Below the pieces are notes generated by a model. It was not told the origin of the DNA. It worked only from the letters and a program-made list of their open reading frames with translations, and ran no database searches. Shown here one piece after another: positions 7,552 through 15,360 of a stretch of DNA of 19,569 nucleotides. Source of the stretch: Deltaproteobacteria bacterium UBA6930 (GTDB lineage: Bacteria > Myxococcota_A > UBA9160 > UBA6930); the NCBI GenBank assembly GCA_002450755.1, contig DKAI01000125.1, positions 1-19,569 on the forward strand. The letters are read 5' to 3'. Position 1 is the stretch's first letter. The number at the start of each line of letters is the position of its first letter. The translations under genes and the position numbers were made by a program.

Positions 7552-9102
7552 TCAACAGGTAGGCCAATACGATAAAGGTCGCTGCTCGGGCGGCGGGATA
7601 ACTCGATTGGATAATCTTTCAAGATCTTCCGCAAGTGTCTGCCTCGTTAGAGCAGGGTCAATAATTTCATCGATCCACATCGCACCTGCGGCCTCGTAGG
7701 GGCTTGTAGCTTCATTAATTTCTTGCAACAAACGAAGCCTTTCCTCTTCTCTCTTCTCATCGTCCTCAATGGAACCCAACTTCTTTCCGTATGCAACATT
7801 TACTCCGACTTGGGGATCCATGAATCCAATCTCGGCTCCTGGCCAGGCATAAAGTCCTTTGTTTCCCATCCGGGAACCATTCATGGCATGCCAAGCCAGA
7901 CCGAAAGCTTTTCTGAGGCATACCGTCAGCGTTGGAGTAGAAGCGTTTTGCAAAGCCTGCATCATTCTCATCCCCCAGTGCAGTATCTTGTCGTGCTCTA
8001 CCTTACGACCGACCATAAATCCTGGGACATCAACAAGAAAAACGACGGGCAAATTGAATGAATCGCAGATAGTAAGCAACCTTATAATTTTCTGACAGGC
8101 ATTTGGATCAAGGGTACCTGCTTGAAAAAACGGGTTATTTGCAACGATACCAATCGCGAAGCCATTCAGTCGAGCCAATCCAGCTGTCACGTTTCTTGCA
8201 AATAAGGGCTGAACTTCAAAAAACGAATCTTCGTCGCATATTCTCTCCACAACCTTTCGCATATCATATCCACGTGTCCTTCGATCGGGGACTAATGAAG
8301 CCAGCCCTGAATCAGGTCCATTTGTCTTTCGAAACTCGGTTCGTGGAGTGATCTCGGAAGCATTATTGGGTAAGTAAGATAGCCATCGACGAATGGCTTC
8401 GTAAGCTTCCTCATCGGTCGAAACACTTAAATCAATTTGACCGGTGTGTTTAGCATGAACGGTCGCGCCACCGACTTCTTCAAAGGTAATTTCTTCACCT
8501 GTCGCAATCTCAAACACTTTCGGTGATGTAACAGCCAGGCAAGAGCCTTCGACCATGACAACGTAGTCCGACATGGCGGAGAGAAAAGAGGAACCACCAA
8601 AAGACTGCCCTACAATTGCTGTCGCCATTGGGACTTTATGCCGTCGCGTTGCCATATTCATGAGTCCTCCAGCCTCCGAAAGGCCCTCTGAGCCCATAAG
8701 GTCTGGAATTCTCCCGCCACCAGTTTCCCCAAAGTGAACTATCGGTATCCCCATAGCCAAAGCCCGTTCATAAAGTCTATGCTCTTTTCTGGTTCCAACC
8801 TCTGAGCTTGTTCCTCGAAGTACCGTTATATCGTCGCCAAAAACTGCGACTGGGCGACCAGCAATGAGACCATGCCCTCCAATTTTTCCATCTCCAGGGG
8901 TCACTTCTTTTTTATCAACCCTTAGAGATCGCGCAAAGGTTCCCAATTCTCGAAACGATCCGGCATCAAGAATGCCCTCGATATGCTCCCGAATTGTCCG
9001 ATCTCCAGCTGCCTTCATCGCGTGAAGTTTTTCTCTCCCACCCATCTCGTTCCGAATTTTTTCTAAGCGTTCCTGTCGATCTTTGATTGGCGATTTATTC
9101 AT
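7552..9102 (-). CDS. Acyl-CoA carboxylase carboxyltransferase (beta) subunit
   Basis: I place the start at the ATG at 9102 (516 aa), which has GGAG eight bases upstream. An in-frame ATG at 9147 has no ribosome site and adds an atypical 15 residues. The protein has the two crotonase-like halves of biotin-dependent carboxyltransferases (propionyl-/methylcrotonyl-/acetyl-CoA carboxylase beta). The N half contains FGETGGGRIPDLMG (124-137) and GQSFGGSSFLSAMSDYV (165-181). The C half has NNPFFQAGTLDP (322-333), VDVPGFMVG (357-365) and AFGLAWHAMNGSRMG (399-413). It transfers carboxyl from carboxybiotin to an acyl-CoA. No biotin carboxylase or biotin carrier gene is in the window, so the partner must be elsewhere or the protein works as part of a decarboxylase. 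It converges on the acyl-CoA dehydrogenase gene; a pathway link is plausible, not shown. Confidence 0.92.
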   Translation of the reverse strand: MNKSPIKDRQERLEKIRNEMGGREKLHAMKAAGDRTIREHIEGILDAGSFRELGTFARSLRVDKKEVTPGDGKIGGHGLIAGRPVAVFGDDITVLRGTSSEVGTRKEHRLYERALAMGIPIVHFGETGGGRIPDLMGSEGLSEAGGLMNMATRRHKVPMATAIVGQSFGGSSFLSAMSDYVVMVEGSCLAVTSPKVFEIATGEEITFEEVGGATVHAKHTGQIDLSVSTDEEAYEAIRRWLSYLPNNASEITPRTEFRKTNGPDSGLASLVPDRRTRGYDMRKVVERICDEDSFFEVQPLFARNVTAGLARLNGFAIGIVANNPFFQAGTLDPNACQKIIRLLTICDSFNLPVVFLVDVPGFMVGRKVEHDKILHWGMRMMQALQNASTPTLTVCLRKAFGLAWHAMNGSRMGNKGLYAWPGAEIGFMDPQVGVNVAYGKKLGSIEDDEKREEERLRLLQEINEATSPYEAAGAMWIDEIIDPALTRQTLAEDLERLSNRVIPPPEQRPLSYWPTC

Positions 9103-9177
9103 AATTTGAGCTCCACACGTTAGTCTCGGACAAAACCGGTAATTCATGCTACAGGATTCTTCTACTTAGGAGATACA

Positions 9178-10158
9178 ATGCGCGCAGTCTTATGTCATGA
9201 ATTTGGCCCTATCGAATCATTGAAAATCGAAGAAGTTGAGCCACCTCTACCAAATGCGAGACAAGTCCTCATTTCGGTTCAGGCTTGCGGAATGAACTAT
9301 CCAGATGTCCTGATGGCAGAAGGGAAATACCAGGCAATCCCTCCTTTTCCATTTAGCCCAGGCACTGAAGTCGCTGGGATTATTGAAAAAGTTGGGGCGG
9401 ATGTCCTTAAGTATCGCCCGGGGCAGCCTGTAGTTGCAACCGTTTGGGCTGGGGGCTTAGCCGAGAAGGTAGTTGCAAGTGAAGACAGCCTTCGGACAGT
9501 CCCCAAAGGAATGGACTTGGTTACAGCTGCAGGAATTAGCGTGACGTATGGAACCTCCTACTATGCTCTAAAACAGCGCGCCCGACTTCGTGAGAACCAG
9601 ACCCTTTTGGTTCTGGGAGCTGCAGGGGGAGTCGGCATTTCCGCCGTTGAACTGGGAAATGCGATGGGAGCAAAAGTGATCGCGGCTGCAAGTTCCGATG
9701 AAAAGCTCGAGATCGCCAAAAAGGCAGGTGCGGCGGAAATCGTTAATTACTCTGACGGCAATCTCAAAGACAAAGTTAAAGCTATCACCAATGGGCTCGG
9801 TGCAGACGTTATCTACGATCCAATTGGGGGCCCCCTTTTTGACCAGTGTATGCGCTGCGTCGCGTGGGAAGGGAGAGTATTGGTTATTGGTTTTGTTCAA
9901 GGCATTCCTAAGGTACCAACGAACCTCGCTCTCTTGAAAGGTTGTGAGATCGTTGGCGTTTTCTTTGGAGATTGGACCCGGAGAGACCCCGAAGGTGCAG
10001 ACGAAAATCTTGCTGAACTTCAAAAAATGTTCGAAACGAAAACTTTACAGCCCCTCATCGGAAAAGTTTACGATTTTGAAAATTTTTCCCATTCTCTAGA
10101 GGACCTTAAGGAGCGGAGGGCAATGGGTAAATTAGTGGTGACCGTTGGCAGCTCTTGA
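9178..10158 (+). CDS. Zinc-less MDR, NADPH:quinone oxidoreductase-like
   Basis: The 326-residue product is a medium-chain dehydrogenase/reductase of the quinone oxidoreductase type. The GroES-like part opens MRAVLCHEFGP and has CGMNYPDVLMAEGKYQ (37-52) and PGTEVAGIIEKVG (61-73). The NADP-binding Rossmann motif GAAGGVG is at 147-153, followed by the usual strand, a GAAEIVNY segment (184-191) and GADVIYDPIGG. The structural-zinc cysteine cluster and catalytic zinc ligands are absent, as expected for this branch. The start has ribosome site TAGGAGA four bases before the ATG. It is transcribed away from the carboxyltransferase gene across a 75-base gap. The family reduces quinones or enones; acting on an enoyl-CoA or enone intermediate of the nearby pathway is inference. 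Confidence 0.93.
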   Translation: MRAVLCHEFGPIESLKIEEVEPPLPNARQVLISVQACGMNYPDVLMAEGKYQAIPPFPFSPGTEVAGIIEKVGADVLKYRPGQPVVATVWAGGLAEKVVASEDSLRTVPKGMDLVTAAGISVTYGTSYYALKQRARLRENQTLLVLGAAGGVGISAVELGNAMGAKVIAAASSDEKLEIAKKAGAAEIVNYSDGNLKDKVKAITNGLGADVIYDPIGGPLFDQCMRCVAWEGRVLVIGFVQGIPKVPTNLALLKGCEIVGVFFGDWTRRDPEGADENLAELQKMFETKTLQPLIGKVYDFENFSHSLEDLKERRAMGKLVVTVGSS

Positions 10159-10234
10159 AGTTTCTGGTTTACGGACCTTAACCTGTTTTCTAATTCAAGA
10201 CTTTATGTATTTAAAAGTTCGGATTAGTGTACAA

Positions 10235-10705
10235 CTAGTAGTTACCCGATACGAACTCTTCAAACGTCAGAGCCTTAATTGCCTTGTCATCCTGATCAAG
10301 AACTTCAAAAACATATTTATCACGACATTGCATGCTAAAGAGAAGAACAGAGCCATTCTCCCCGGCGTATTCCATATGAGTTTCTCCATAAGGACTCTGA
10401 CCGATGTGACCTCTCGTACGAGTCTTATGAATTGTTTGAGTCGCCGTTTTCTCTACCAGGTGGTGCTCACCTTCTAGAACAATTGTTGTCGTTTCCCCCA
10501 AGTGCCTGTGATAGTGACAGTACGAGTTGGGCTCCCATTTACCAAGAAAATCAATTCGGCCGGTGGCTGGTTGCGCGCCCAAAATTGCGATCCAATAGTC
10601 GATAGGGTAATCGAATCCGTCACCGCCAAGAAGATGATTCCACTTGACACCTTCCGTTGAAAATCCTGAACTATATGTTGCCTGTAGTGCACTCACGCTT
10701 GTCAT
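10235..10705 (-). CDS. Cupin protein, acetylacetone dioxygenase (Dke1)-like three-His type
   Basis: The 156-residue product is a single-domain cupin. Cupin motif 1 is visible as H64-Y-H66-R-H68-LGE with E71 and a G-E-H-H turn (79-82). A later histidine, H110 in GETHME, fits motif 2. From memory the acetylacetone-cleaving enzyme Dke1 is 153 residues and binds iron with His62, His64 and His104. The spacing and size here agree well, and motif 2 lacks the carboxylate ligand of ordinary cupins in the same way. Dke1-type enzymes split a C-C bond of beta-diketones with O2. The actual substrate here is unknown, and a non-catalytic role is possible. A strong ribosome site, GAGGTGA, lies six bases before the ATG. 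It is 38 bases downstream of the metallo-hydrolase gene on the same strand, suggesting an operon. Confidence 0.75.
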   Translation of the reverse strand: MTSVSALQATYSSGFSTEGVKWNHLLGGDGFDYPIDYWIAILGAQPATGRIDFLGKWEPNSYCHYHRHLGETTTIVLEGEHHLVEKTATQTIHKTRTRGHIGQSPYGETHMEYAGENGSVLLFSMQCRDKYVFEVLDQDDKAIKALTFEEFVSGNY

Positions 10706-10743
10706 TTAGAGTCACCTCGTGTTTATCGTTAAAAGAGTTCCTA

Positions 10744-11847
10744 TTAGCCTGTCTCGTAAATCAGGCGTCCCTCACGGTCGTTGTGAACCTCGGCATCCCT
10801 ACTATGCCTTAAATGTTCCAAGTGTGCATAGGTCTCGCTTTCCGCCATAGATCCCCAAGAACGTTTACGAAATAGCTTTTGAGAAAACTCCATAACACTT
10901 GCCGGACCGAGTTCTCTTCCAATTTTTTTAACTTTTTCTAATCGTTCAATATGATGGACTCTTATCGCCTCAGCTCGCCCTGCCAGGTCGAAAAAAGGAT
11001 GACCGTGTGCGGGCAGAGCTTGCCTGATATGGGGAATTTGAGCCACAGCATTTAAAGACTCAAAGAATTCGTTTAAGGGGTCTTTCGCTAAAGAAAGGCC
11101 CGAAATGTGAGGGGTGATAGTAGGAAGGACATGATCTCCAGAAAGAAAGATCTCTTCTGAAGGATCATGGAGACAAATATGATCTTCTGTATGCCCGGGT
11201 GTATGCACCACAAACCACTCCCGACCTGCCAACCTGAGCACCTCGCCCCCGGAGGTTGGGTCCGAAATCGCAGGTACGATGTTGCCTCTAAAAAAAGAAA
11301 ATGTTCCCCATTTCAAGCGATTTCGAAGTGTCGGTTTTGGACTCGTTCCCCCCCACGGCGACGGACGATTCCAAACATCAGATGGGCTGTTAAGCCTACT
11401 TCCGGCCAGAACACCTCCCCGATCCGACAGCTCTCCACTTACCGCCTCGGCCTCACGCTGAGCCGCCAAATCATCGGCGGACACCTCCGGATGTTCCGAA
11501 CCCAGACCAAACCGAAAGCTTCGATGGGCAATTACCCGAGCTCCAGCCTCACGCGCCAGGCGTACCGCACCTCCGAAATGGTCTGCGTGAGAATGGGTAA
11601 CTATCACGGTATGGACGTTCCCTACCCGTAAACCTACCGACTTTAGACGCTTTTTCAGTGCCCTCCAAGTGCCAGGTCCTGGCAATCCTGGGTCTACGAG
11701 TGCGGCACCATCCTTGTCAACAATGGCGTAACAATTAACGTGACCCAATCCAGGCATACGAATAGGCAACTGCATTCGCAGGACGTCGCGGGCAACTTCG
11801 GTTACTTCTTCCTGGGCTTTTTCTTGTTCTTGGCGTTTTGGCATCAC
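10744..11847 (-). CDS. Metallo-beta-lactamase-fold hydrolase (LACTB2/glyoxalase II-like)
   Basis: The 367-residue product has the metallo-beta-lactamase signature T-H-S-H-A-D-H at 84-90, then VVHTPGHTEDH with H219, SGDHV with D238, and a late PAHGH with H281. These are the ligands of a dinuclear zinc site. Length exceeds the bare fold because of a loop at about 130-195 and a C-terminal winged-helix-like tail of the LACTB2 kind. The start is either GTG at 11847 or the adjoining ATG at 11844; neither has a good ribosome site. A TAATTT lies exactly six bases before the ATG, so a leaderless transcript is conceivable. There is no signal peptide, so a cytoplasmic thioesterase or lactonase-type activity is more likely than lactam resistance. 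The cupin gene follows 38 bases later. Confidence 0.9.
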   Translation of the reverse strand: MMPKRQEQEKAQEEVTEVARDVLRMQLPIRMPGLGHVNCYAIVDKDGAALVDPGLPGPGTWRALKKRLKSVGLRVGNVHTVIVTHSHADHFGGAVRLAREAGARVIAHRSFRFGLGSEHPEVSADDLAAQREAEAVSGELSDRGGVLAGSRLNSPSDVWNRPSPWGGTSPKPTLRNRLKWGTFSFFRGNIVPAISDPTSGGEVLRLAGREWFVVHTPGHTEDHICLHDPSEEIFLSGDHVLPTITPHISGLSLAKDPLNEFFESLNAVAQIPHIRQALPAHGHPFFDLAGRAEAIRVHHIERLEKVKKIGRELGPASVMEFSQKLFRKRSWGSMAESETYAHLEHLRHSRDAEVHNDREGRLIYETG

Positions 11848-11929
11848 ATCAAATTAGTCGATTCGTCCCGGATAAGCACCCATCTGTTAGACTCTTGGCA
11901 ACTTCTTAAGTCCGAGCAACAATCTAGGC

Positions 11930-12535
11930 GTGAGCAATAAAAAGCATGCGCCTGCGACTGCAAGAAATCGCGAACCGATTCTTTTTGAACTCAATTATCT
12001 CCTCGTAGCTACAGGGAAAGTGCTCGAAATCGCTAGTGGAACTGGTGAACACGCCGCCTACTTCGCTTCTCACCTGCCCCACCTTGAATGGCAGCCAACC
12101 GACTTAGATCCAGACTCCCTGAAATCAATCGACGCTTGGGCAGCGGATGCTGGATCAGACAATATTTTGCCCGCTCTAAAAATTGATGTTCGAGAAAAAT
12201 CATGGCCACTGGGAACCGTAGATGCGATTTTCAACGCAAACATGATCCATATTTCTCACTTTGATGCCTGTATTGCCCTTATAGAGGGAGCAAAAAGACA
12301 CCTTGTTCCTCAGGGGCTCCTGATTCTCTACGGACCCTATCGAATCAATGACGCTCATACGGCGGAAAGTAACGACAGTTTTGACAAGGATTTGAGGTCT
12401 CGAAATCCTGACTGGGGAATCCGAGATTTCGAGTTGGTACGAGATGAATGCGAGACTAGGGGCCTACTTTTGCAGGCAAGGAAGCCGATGCCTGCAAATA
12501 ATCAGCTTTTAGTATTTTGTCGAAGTAGCACATAG
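11930..12535 (+). CDS. DUF938 family SAM-dependent methyltransferase-like protein
   Basis: The 201-residue product fits the DUF938 family along its full length. It has APATARNREPILFEL near the N-terminus and the SAM-binding LEIASGTGEHAAYFA (32-46). These are followed by a WQPTDLDPDSLKSIDAW block, NANMIHISHFDACI and LILYGPYRI. HTAESNDSFDKDLRSRNPDWG and a closing MPANNQLLVF complete the pattern. These proteins have the class I methyltransferase fold; their substrate is not known to me. The start is a GTG at 11930, because the conserved region begins within seven residues of it. The ribosome site is poor (CTAGG directly before). The gene is divergent from the metallo-hydrolase (82-base gap) and converges on the alpha/beta hydrolase with a 34-base gap. 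Confidence 0.9.
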   Translation: MSNKKHAPATARNREPILFELNYLLVATGKVLEIASGTGEHAAYFASHLPHLEWQPTDLDPDSLKSIDAWAADAGSDNILPALKIDVREKSWPLGTVDAIFNANMIHISHFDACIALIEGAKRHLVPQGLLILYGPYRINDAHTAESNDSFDKDLRSRNPDWGIRDFELVRDECETRGLLLQARKPMPANNQLLVFCRSST

Positions 12536-12539
12536 GGTC

Positions 12540-12554
12540 GAGCCATGACGGCTC
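12540..12554. terminator. Small hairpin between convergent genes
   Basis: GAGCC (12540-12544) and GGCTC (12550-12554) pair around the loop ATGAC, in the gap between the DUF938 gene and the end of the alpha/beta hydrolase gene. There is no immediate T-run (only CTTTT at 12565-12569), so a working intrinsic terminator is doubtful. Confidence 0.3.
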
Positions 12555-12569
12555 CTGCATCCACACTTT

Positions 12570-13427
12570 TCATTTCAAGTACTTAATAAACCAATCGCGG
12601 GCCGCATTCGCAGCCTCCGGCAAACGGTCCATGTAAACATCATAATGGCGGCAGTCCAGACGTAATAGTTGCTTGGGTTCACCCGATTTTTCAATTGCCT
12701 CAATTTGCCAAGCCGTCGGCGTCTGAGTGTCATTTTCTGCGACTATCATCAACAAAGGAGTTGGTGCGATCTCCTCCATGAAAGAGATCGGCTCGTACGA
12801 GCGCAAAAGATCGAAACTCCTAACGGTGAGAGCATTGACATAAGAACCGTCATCGCATCGCTCGATCCATTCCTCAGTCTCGCTTCCTGGAGTAGCCGCC
12901 TGAGTAGTCAGCGGAGGAAATCCAGAAGCCCTTGCGTCTCGGTCCTGTCCTAAACGCTCCAAGAATCGAGTTCGTTTATCTTCAGGAACCCAGGCTTCAA
13001 AAGTCCGGGATCCACTTATTAAAGGCACCTGCGATACCACGCATCGTACTCTTTTATCGAGGGCAGCAACCGTCAAAACATGTCCCCCTGAGTAGCTTGT
13101 ACCCCAAATTCCCAAACGTTCGCCATCAATATCAGCGAGATTTCTTGCAACAGAAACTGCCTCTCGCATATCTGCTACTTGACGCCAGGGGTCCGTCTCA
13201 CAGCGAGGCCACCCGCCACTTTTACCCCAATTCCTGTGGTCATAAGTAAGACAAGCAATACCCGCCTCCACGAAGCACCTGCTGTAAAGATCGAGTCCAA
13301 TAGAAGCCAAGCCCGACAGCCCGTGACTTAAGATAACTACTGGGTGAGGACCCTGGGACTCTGGCCTTTCTATCACCCCATGAAGAGTGACACCATCAGA
13401 CTCAAACGTGATTTCCTGGTTATCCAT
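12570..13427 (-). CDS. Alpha/beta hydrolase (acyl-peptidase/CocE-like fold)
   Basis: The 285-residue product is an alpha/beta-hydrolase-fold enzyme. The oxyanion-loop segment ILSHGLSG is at 32-39 and the nucleophile elbow IWGTSYSGGH at 107-116, with S111 as likely nucleophile. The acid is D233 in AENDTQTP and the base H261 in CRHYDVY, giving the order Ser-Asp-His. There is a lid-like insertion at about 140-205 and no signal peptide, so it is cytoplasmic. The G-x-S-Y-x-G pattern resembles CocE/X-Pro peptidases and related esterases more than classic lipases. The start is well supported: AGGAGA lies seven bases before the ATG. It is transcribed away from the flavin monooxygenase (60-base gap). 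The ester or amide substrate cannot be told from sequence. Confidence 0.9.
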   Translation of the reverse strand: MDNQEITFESDGVTLHGVIERPESQGPHPVVILSHGLSGLASIGLDLYSRCFVEAGIACLTYDHRNWGKSGGWPRCETDPWRQVADMREAVSVARNLADIDGERLGIWGTSYSGGHVLTVAALDKRVRCVVSQVPLISGSRTFEAWVPEDKRTRFLERLGQDRDARASGFPPLTTQAATPGSETEEWIERCDDGSYVNALTVRSFDLLRSYEPISFMEEIAPTPLLMIVAENDTQTPTAWQIEAIEKSGEPKQLLRLDCRHYDVYMDRLPEAANAARDWFIKYLK

Positions 13428-13475
13428 ATGTCTGTCTCCTATTAAGGAAAAGAGTAGCCTATGCGGTAGACCGGC

Positions 13476-13481
13476 TATACT
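13476..13481 (+). promoter_or_regulatory. Candidate -10 box for a leaderless transcript of the monooxygenase gene
   Basis: TATACT ends six bases before the ATG at 13488, so transcription would begin at about the A of the start codon. No Shine-Dalgarno sequence is present before this ATG, although most other genes in the window have one. No convincing -35 box is seen. It sits in the 60-base divergent gap to the alpha/beta hydrolase. Confidence 0.4.
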
Positions 13482-13487
13482 GACATA

Positions 13488-14615
13488 ATGGATTTCAATC
13501 TTTTCGTTTATTGTACTCTTGGAAGACGTGAGGAATTACAAGCGGGTAAGGCAGGCCTCCGCCCAGATCTTTATCAACGAATGCTGAGTGAACTCGGGGA
13601 ATACGTTGAAACTGCAGATGATCTTGGTTTTTCCGGTTTTGGCCATCCTGAACACCATTTACAGATTGAAGGATTTGAGGCCAGCAACGAGCCGACTCTC
13701 ACGGGAATGTTTATTGGAAACCACAGTAAGAAACTTCGCGTAATTACGTGTGGATTTGTAAGCACCACCCATAATCCAATAAGGACAGCCGAATCTATAG
13801 CTACTATGGATCATATGCTAGGTGGCCGGTTCTCAGTTGGTCTAGTGCGGGGCTACCAAGCGCGCTGGGTGAGTAGCTTTCGCATTAGAAATGAGCTCGC
13901 ACCCGTTGGGCCATGGAACCGTGACACCGAGGAAGACGCACTAAACCGAGAATACTTCACCGAGTTTGTTGAAATCGTTTTGGCGGCGCTACAAAACGAG
14001 ACGTTCTCCTATCGAGGAAAGCATTGGCAAATACCTCCAATCGATTACAAAAATCCCCACGAAGCTCCCGTATACACCAAATACGGAAAAGGTGTAGAAA
14101 AAGATATGGTCATCAGCGAGGTGGGAATCTGTCCGCGACCTCTACAAACCCCATACCCGCAACTGTATGCCGGATTTACCCACAGTATGCGCACTGCAAT
14201 GTTTTGGGCAAAGTACAAAGGGCGTCCTATTGTGTTGTCTTCAAATTTCGATTTTTGCGAGCGCCTTTGGGCCGAATACAATATCGAGGCATCGAAGCAT
14301 GGACACAGTATAAAACCTGGCGATGAGGCCGCCTGGGGAGGAGTAATGATCTGCGCCCCTACTGACGAAGAAGCACATGCACTGCTAGAAGACGTCAAGT
14401 GGATGTGGGAAGAATGGTTTGTTCCTTTTGGCCAGGGGCACCCCGAATATTTAGTTGGTTCTCCCGACACAATTTCGCGAAGAATCGAAGAGGCATCGGA
14501 AAGGTTTCCAATAAACGAATGTTTTTTACTTATTCCTCAGGGTCTTCATAACCGCGAGCAAATCATGCGTTCGCTAGAACTTTTCGGAACCAAAGTGCTT
14601 CCGCGCTTTTCATAG
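13488..14615 (+). CDS. LLM class flavin-dependent monooxygenase (bacterial luciferase-like)
   Basis: The 375-residue product is a luciferase-family (F)MN-dependent oxidoreductase. The first barrel strand, MDFNLFVYC, begins at residue 1, which fixes the start. The family segment HPEHHLQIEGF is at 53-63. The barrel continues with KKLRVITCGFVSTTHNPIRTAE, then the characteristic GGRFSVGLVRGYQARW (112-127). A late VGSPDTISRRIEEASE block, where members recognise flavin phosphate, is near 325-340. Such enzymes use reduced flavin and O2 to oxidise diverse organics, and the flavin reductase is normally encoded elsewhere. No reductase is seen here. The ATG lacks a ribosome site and has TATACT six bases upstream. 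The SAM methyltransferase gene begins ten bases after its stop, so the two form an operon. Confidence 0.92.
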   Translation: MDFNLFVYCTLGRREELQAGKAGLRPDLYQRMLSELGEYVETADDLGFSGFGHPEHHLQIEGFEASNEPTLTGMFIGNHSKKLRVITCGFVSTTHNPIRTAESIATMDHMLGGRFSVGLVRGYQARWVSSFRIRNELAPVGPWNRDTEEDALNREYFTEFVEIVLAALQNETFSYRGKHWQIPPIDYKNPHEAPVYTKYGKGVEKDMVISEVGICPRPLQTPYPQLYAGFTHSMRTAMFWAKYKGRPIVLSSNFDFCERLWAEYNIEASKHGHSIKPGDEAAWGGVMICAPTDEEAHALLEDVKWMWEEWFVPFGQGHPEYLVGSPDTISRRIEEASERFPINECFLLIPQGLHNREQIMRSLELFGTKVLPRFS

Positions 14616-14625
14616 AAATCGGATT

Positions 14626-15360
14626 ATGTCCCGCGAGTACCCGGCTCGCCTTTACGAAGCCGTACATGTTGGAACCCCGGGTGATAAGCAGTTCTACCGC
14701 GAAGTATGTCGAGGATCGAAGAACGTCCTTGAACTTGGATGTGGGACAGGTCGTATTGGAAAGGTCCTACTGAGAGACGGATTACGGGTCACCGGAATCG
14801 ATAATGACAAAGAGTGCGTAGAGATATCCGAGGCGCTTGGAATTACAACGCACCTTGCTGACATACGTGATTTTCAACTCAACATGTCGTTCGATCGAAT
14901 AATTGCTCCCTATAATGTGCTCTACTCTCTTCTCGATGACGATTCAGTCGTCCAATGTTTTAAAAAGGTCAAACTTCACCTTCAAGAATATGGAGAGTTT
15001 TGGTTTGATGGATATTCTGTAGAAGCCCTCCACAGATCCGAACCCATTGGTGACAACCGCACCGAAACAGTAGAGATGATTGCAACCATAAAAGTCGATG
15101 GGACGACCTATGATGTTATTGAAAGGGGAAAGTGGAATAGCTCTTCCCAGATGGTACAAGCTGAGTACCGCCACGTGCCTAGGGATCGAAGCGAAGTAAT
15201 TACTACGGAAATTCCGCAGCGCTATCTTCGGACGGATCAGATACCGACCCTTTTGGAACGAGCGGGGCTTGGGATTTCGAAATGGTACGGAAACTTTAAT
15301 AGAGAAGCCCCACTACCCGAGAGTGATCATGTAGTGGTGTGCGCCCAGAGAATGGACTAG
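14626..15360 (+). CDS. Class I SAM-dependent methyltransferase
   Basis: The 244-residue product has a standard SAM-binding motif I, VLELGCGTGRIG (34-45). Motif II ends in an acidic residue (VTGIDNDKECVE, about 55-66), and THLADIRDF and FDRIIAPYNVLYSL follow at motifs III-IV. The C-terminal part is a beta-rich meander ending in WYGNFNREAPLPESDHVVVCAQ, as in the MT11/MT25 groups. The methyl acceptor is unknown; small-molecule O- or N-methylation is the common role of this type. It begins ten bases after the monooxygenase stop and should share its transcript. Its stop codon overlaps the stop of the convergent MDR gene in a shared CTAG at 15357-15360. Confidence 0.9.
   Translation: MSREYPARLYEAVHVGTPGDKQFYREVCRGSKNVLELGCGTGRIGKVLLRDGLRVTGIDNDKECVEISEALGITTHLADIRDFQLNMSFDRIIAPYNVLYSLLDDDSVVQCFKKVKLHLQEYGEFWFDGYSVEALHRSEPIGDNRTETVEMIATIKVDGTTYDVIERGKWNSSSQMVQAEYRHVPRDRSEVITTEIPQRYLRTDQIPTLLERAGLGISKWYGNFNREAPLPESDHVVVCAQRMD

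Noticed and set aside
9103..9147. Longer N-terminus (15 residues) for the carboxyltransferase
   Set aside because: No ribosome site before the ATG at 9147, while the ATG at 9102 has GGAG at good spacing and begins the family-like sequence.
9568..10023. 151-codon minus-strand open frame inside the quinone-oxidoreductase gene
   Set aside because: Fully antisense to a clear MDR domain, with low-complexity, non-domain translation; a shadow frame.
10159..10234. Possible terminator between the convergent MDR and cupin genes
   Set aside because: GGTT/AACC gives only four pairs, and the short AACTA/TAGTT repeat has almost no loop; no convincing stem.
11167..11631. 154-codon plus-strand open frame inside the metallo-hydrolase gene
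   Set aside because: It is antisense to the H219/D238 zinc-ligand region of a recognisable MBL protein; its translation has no recognisable motif.
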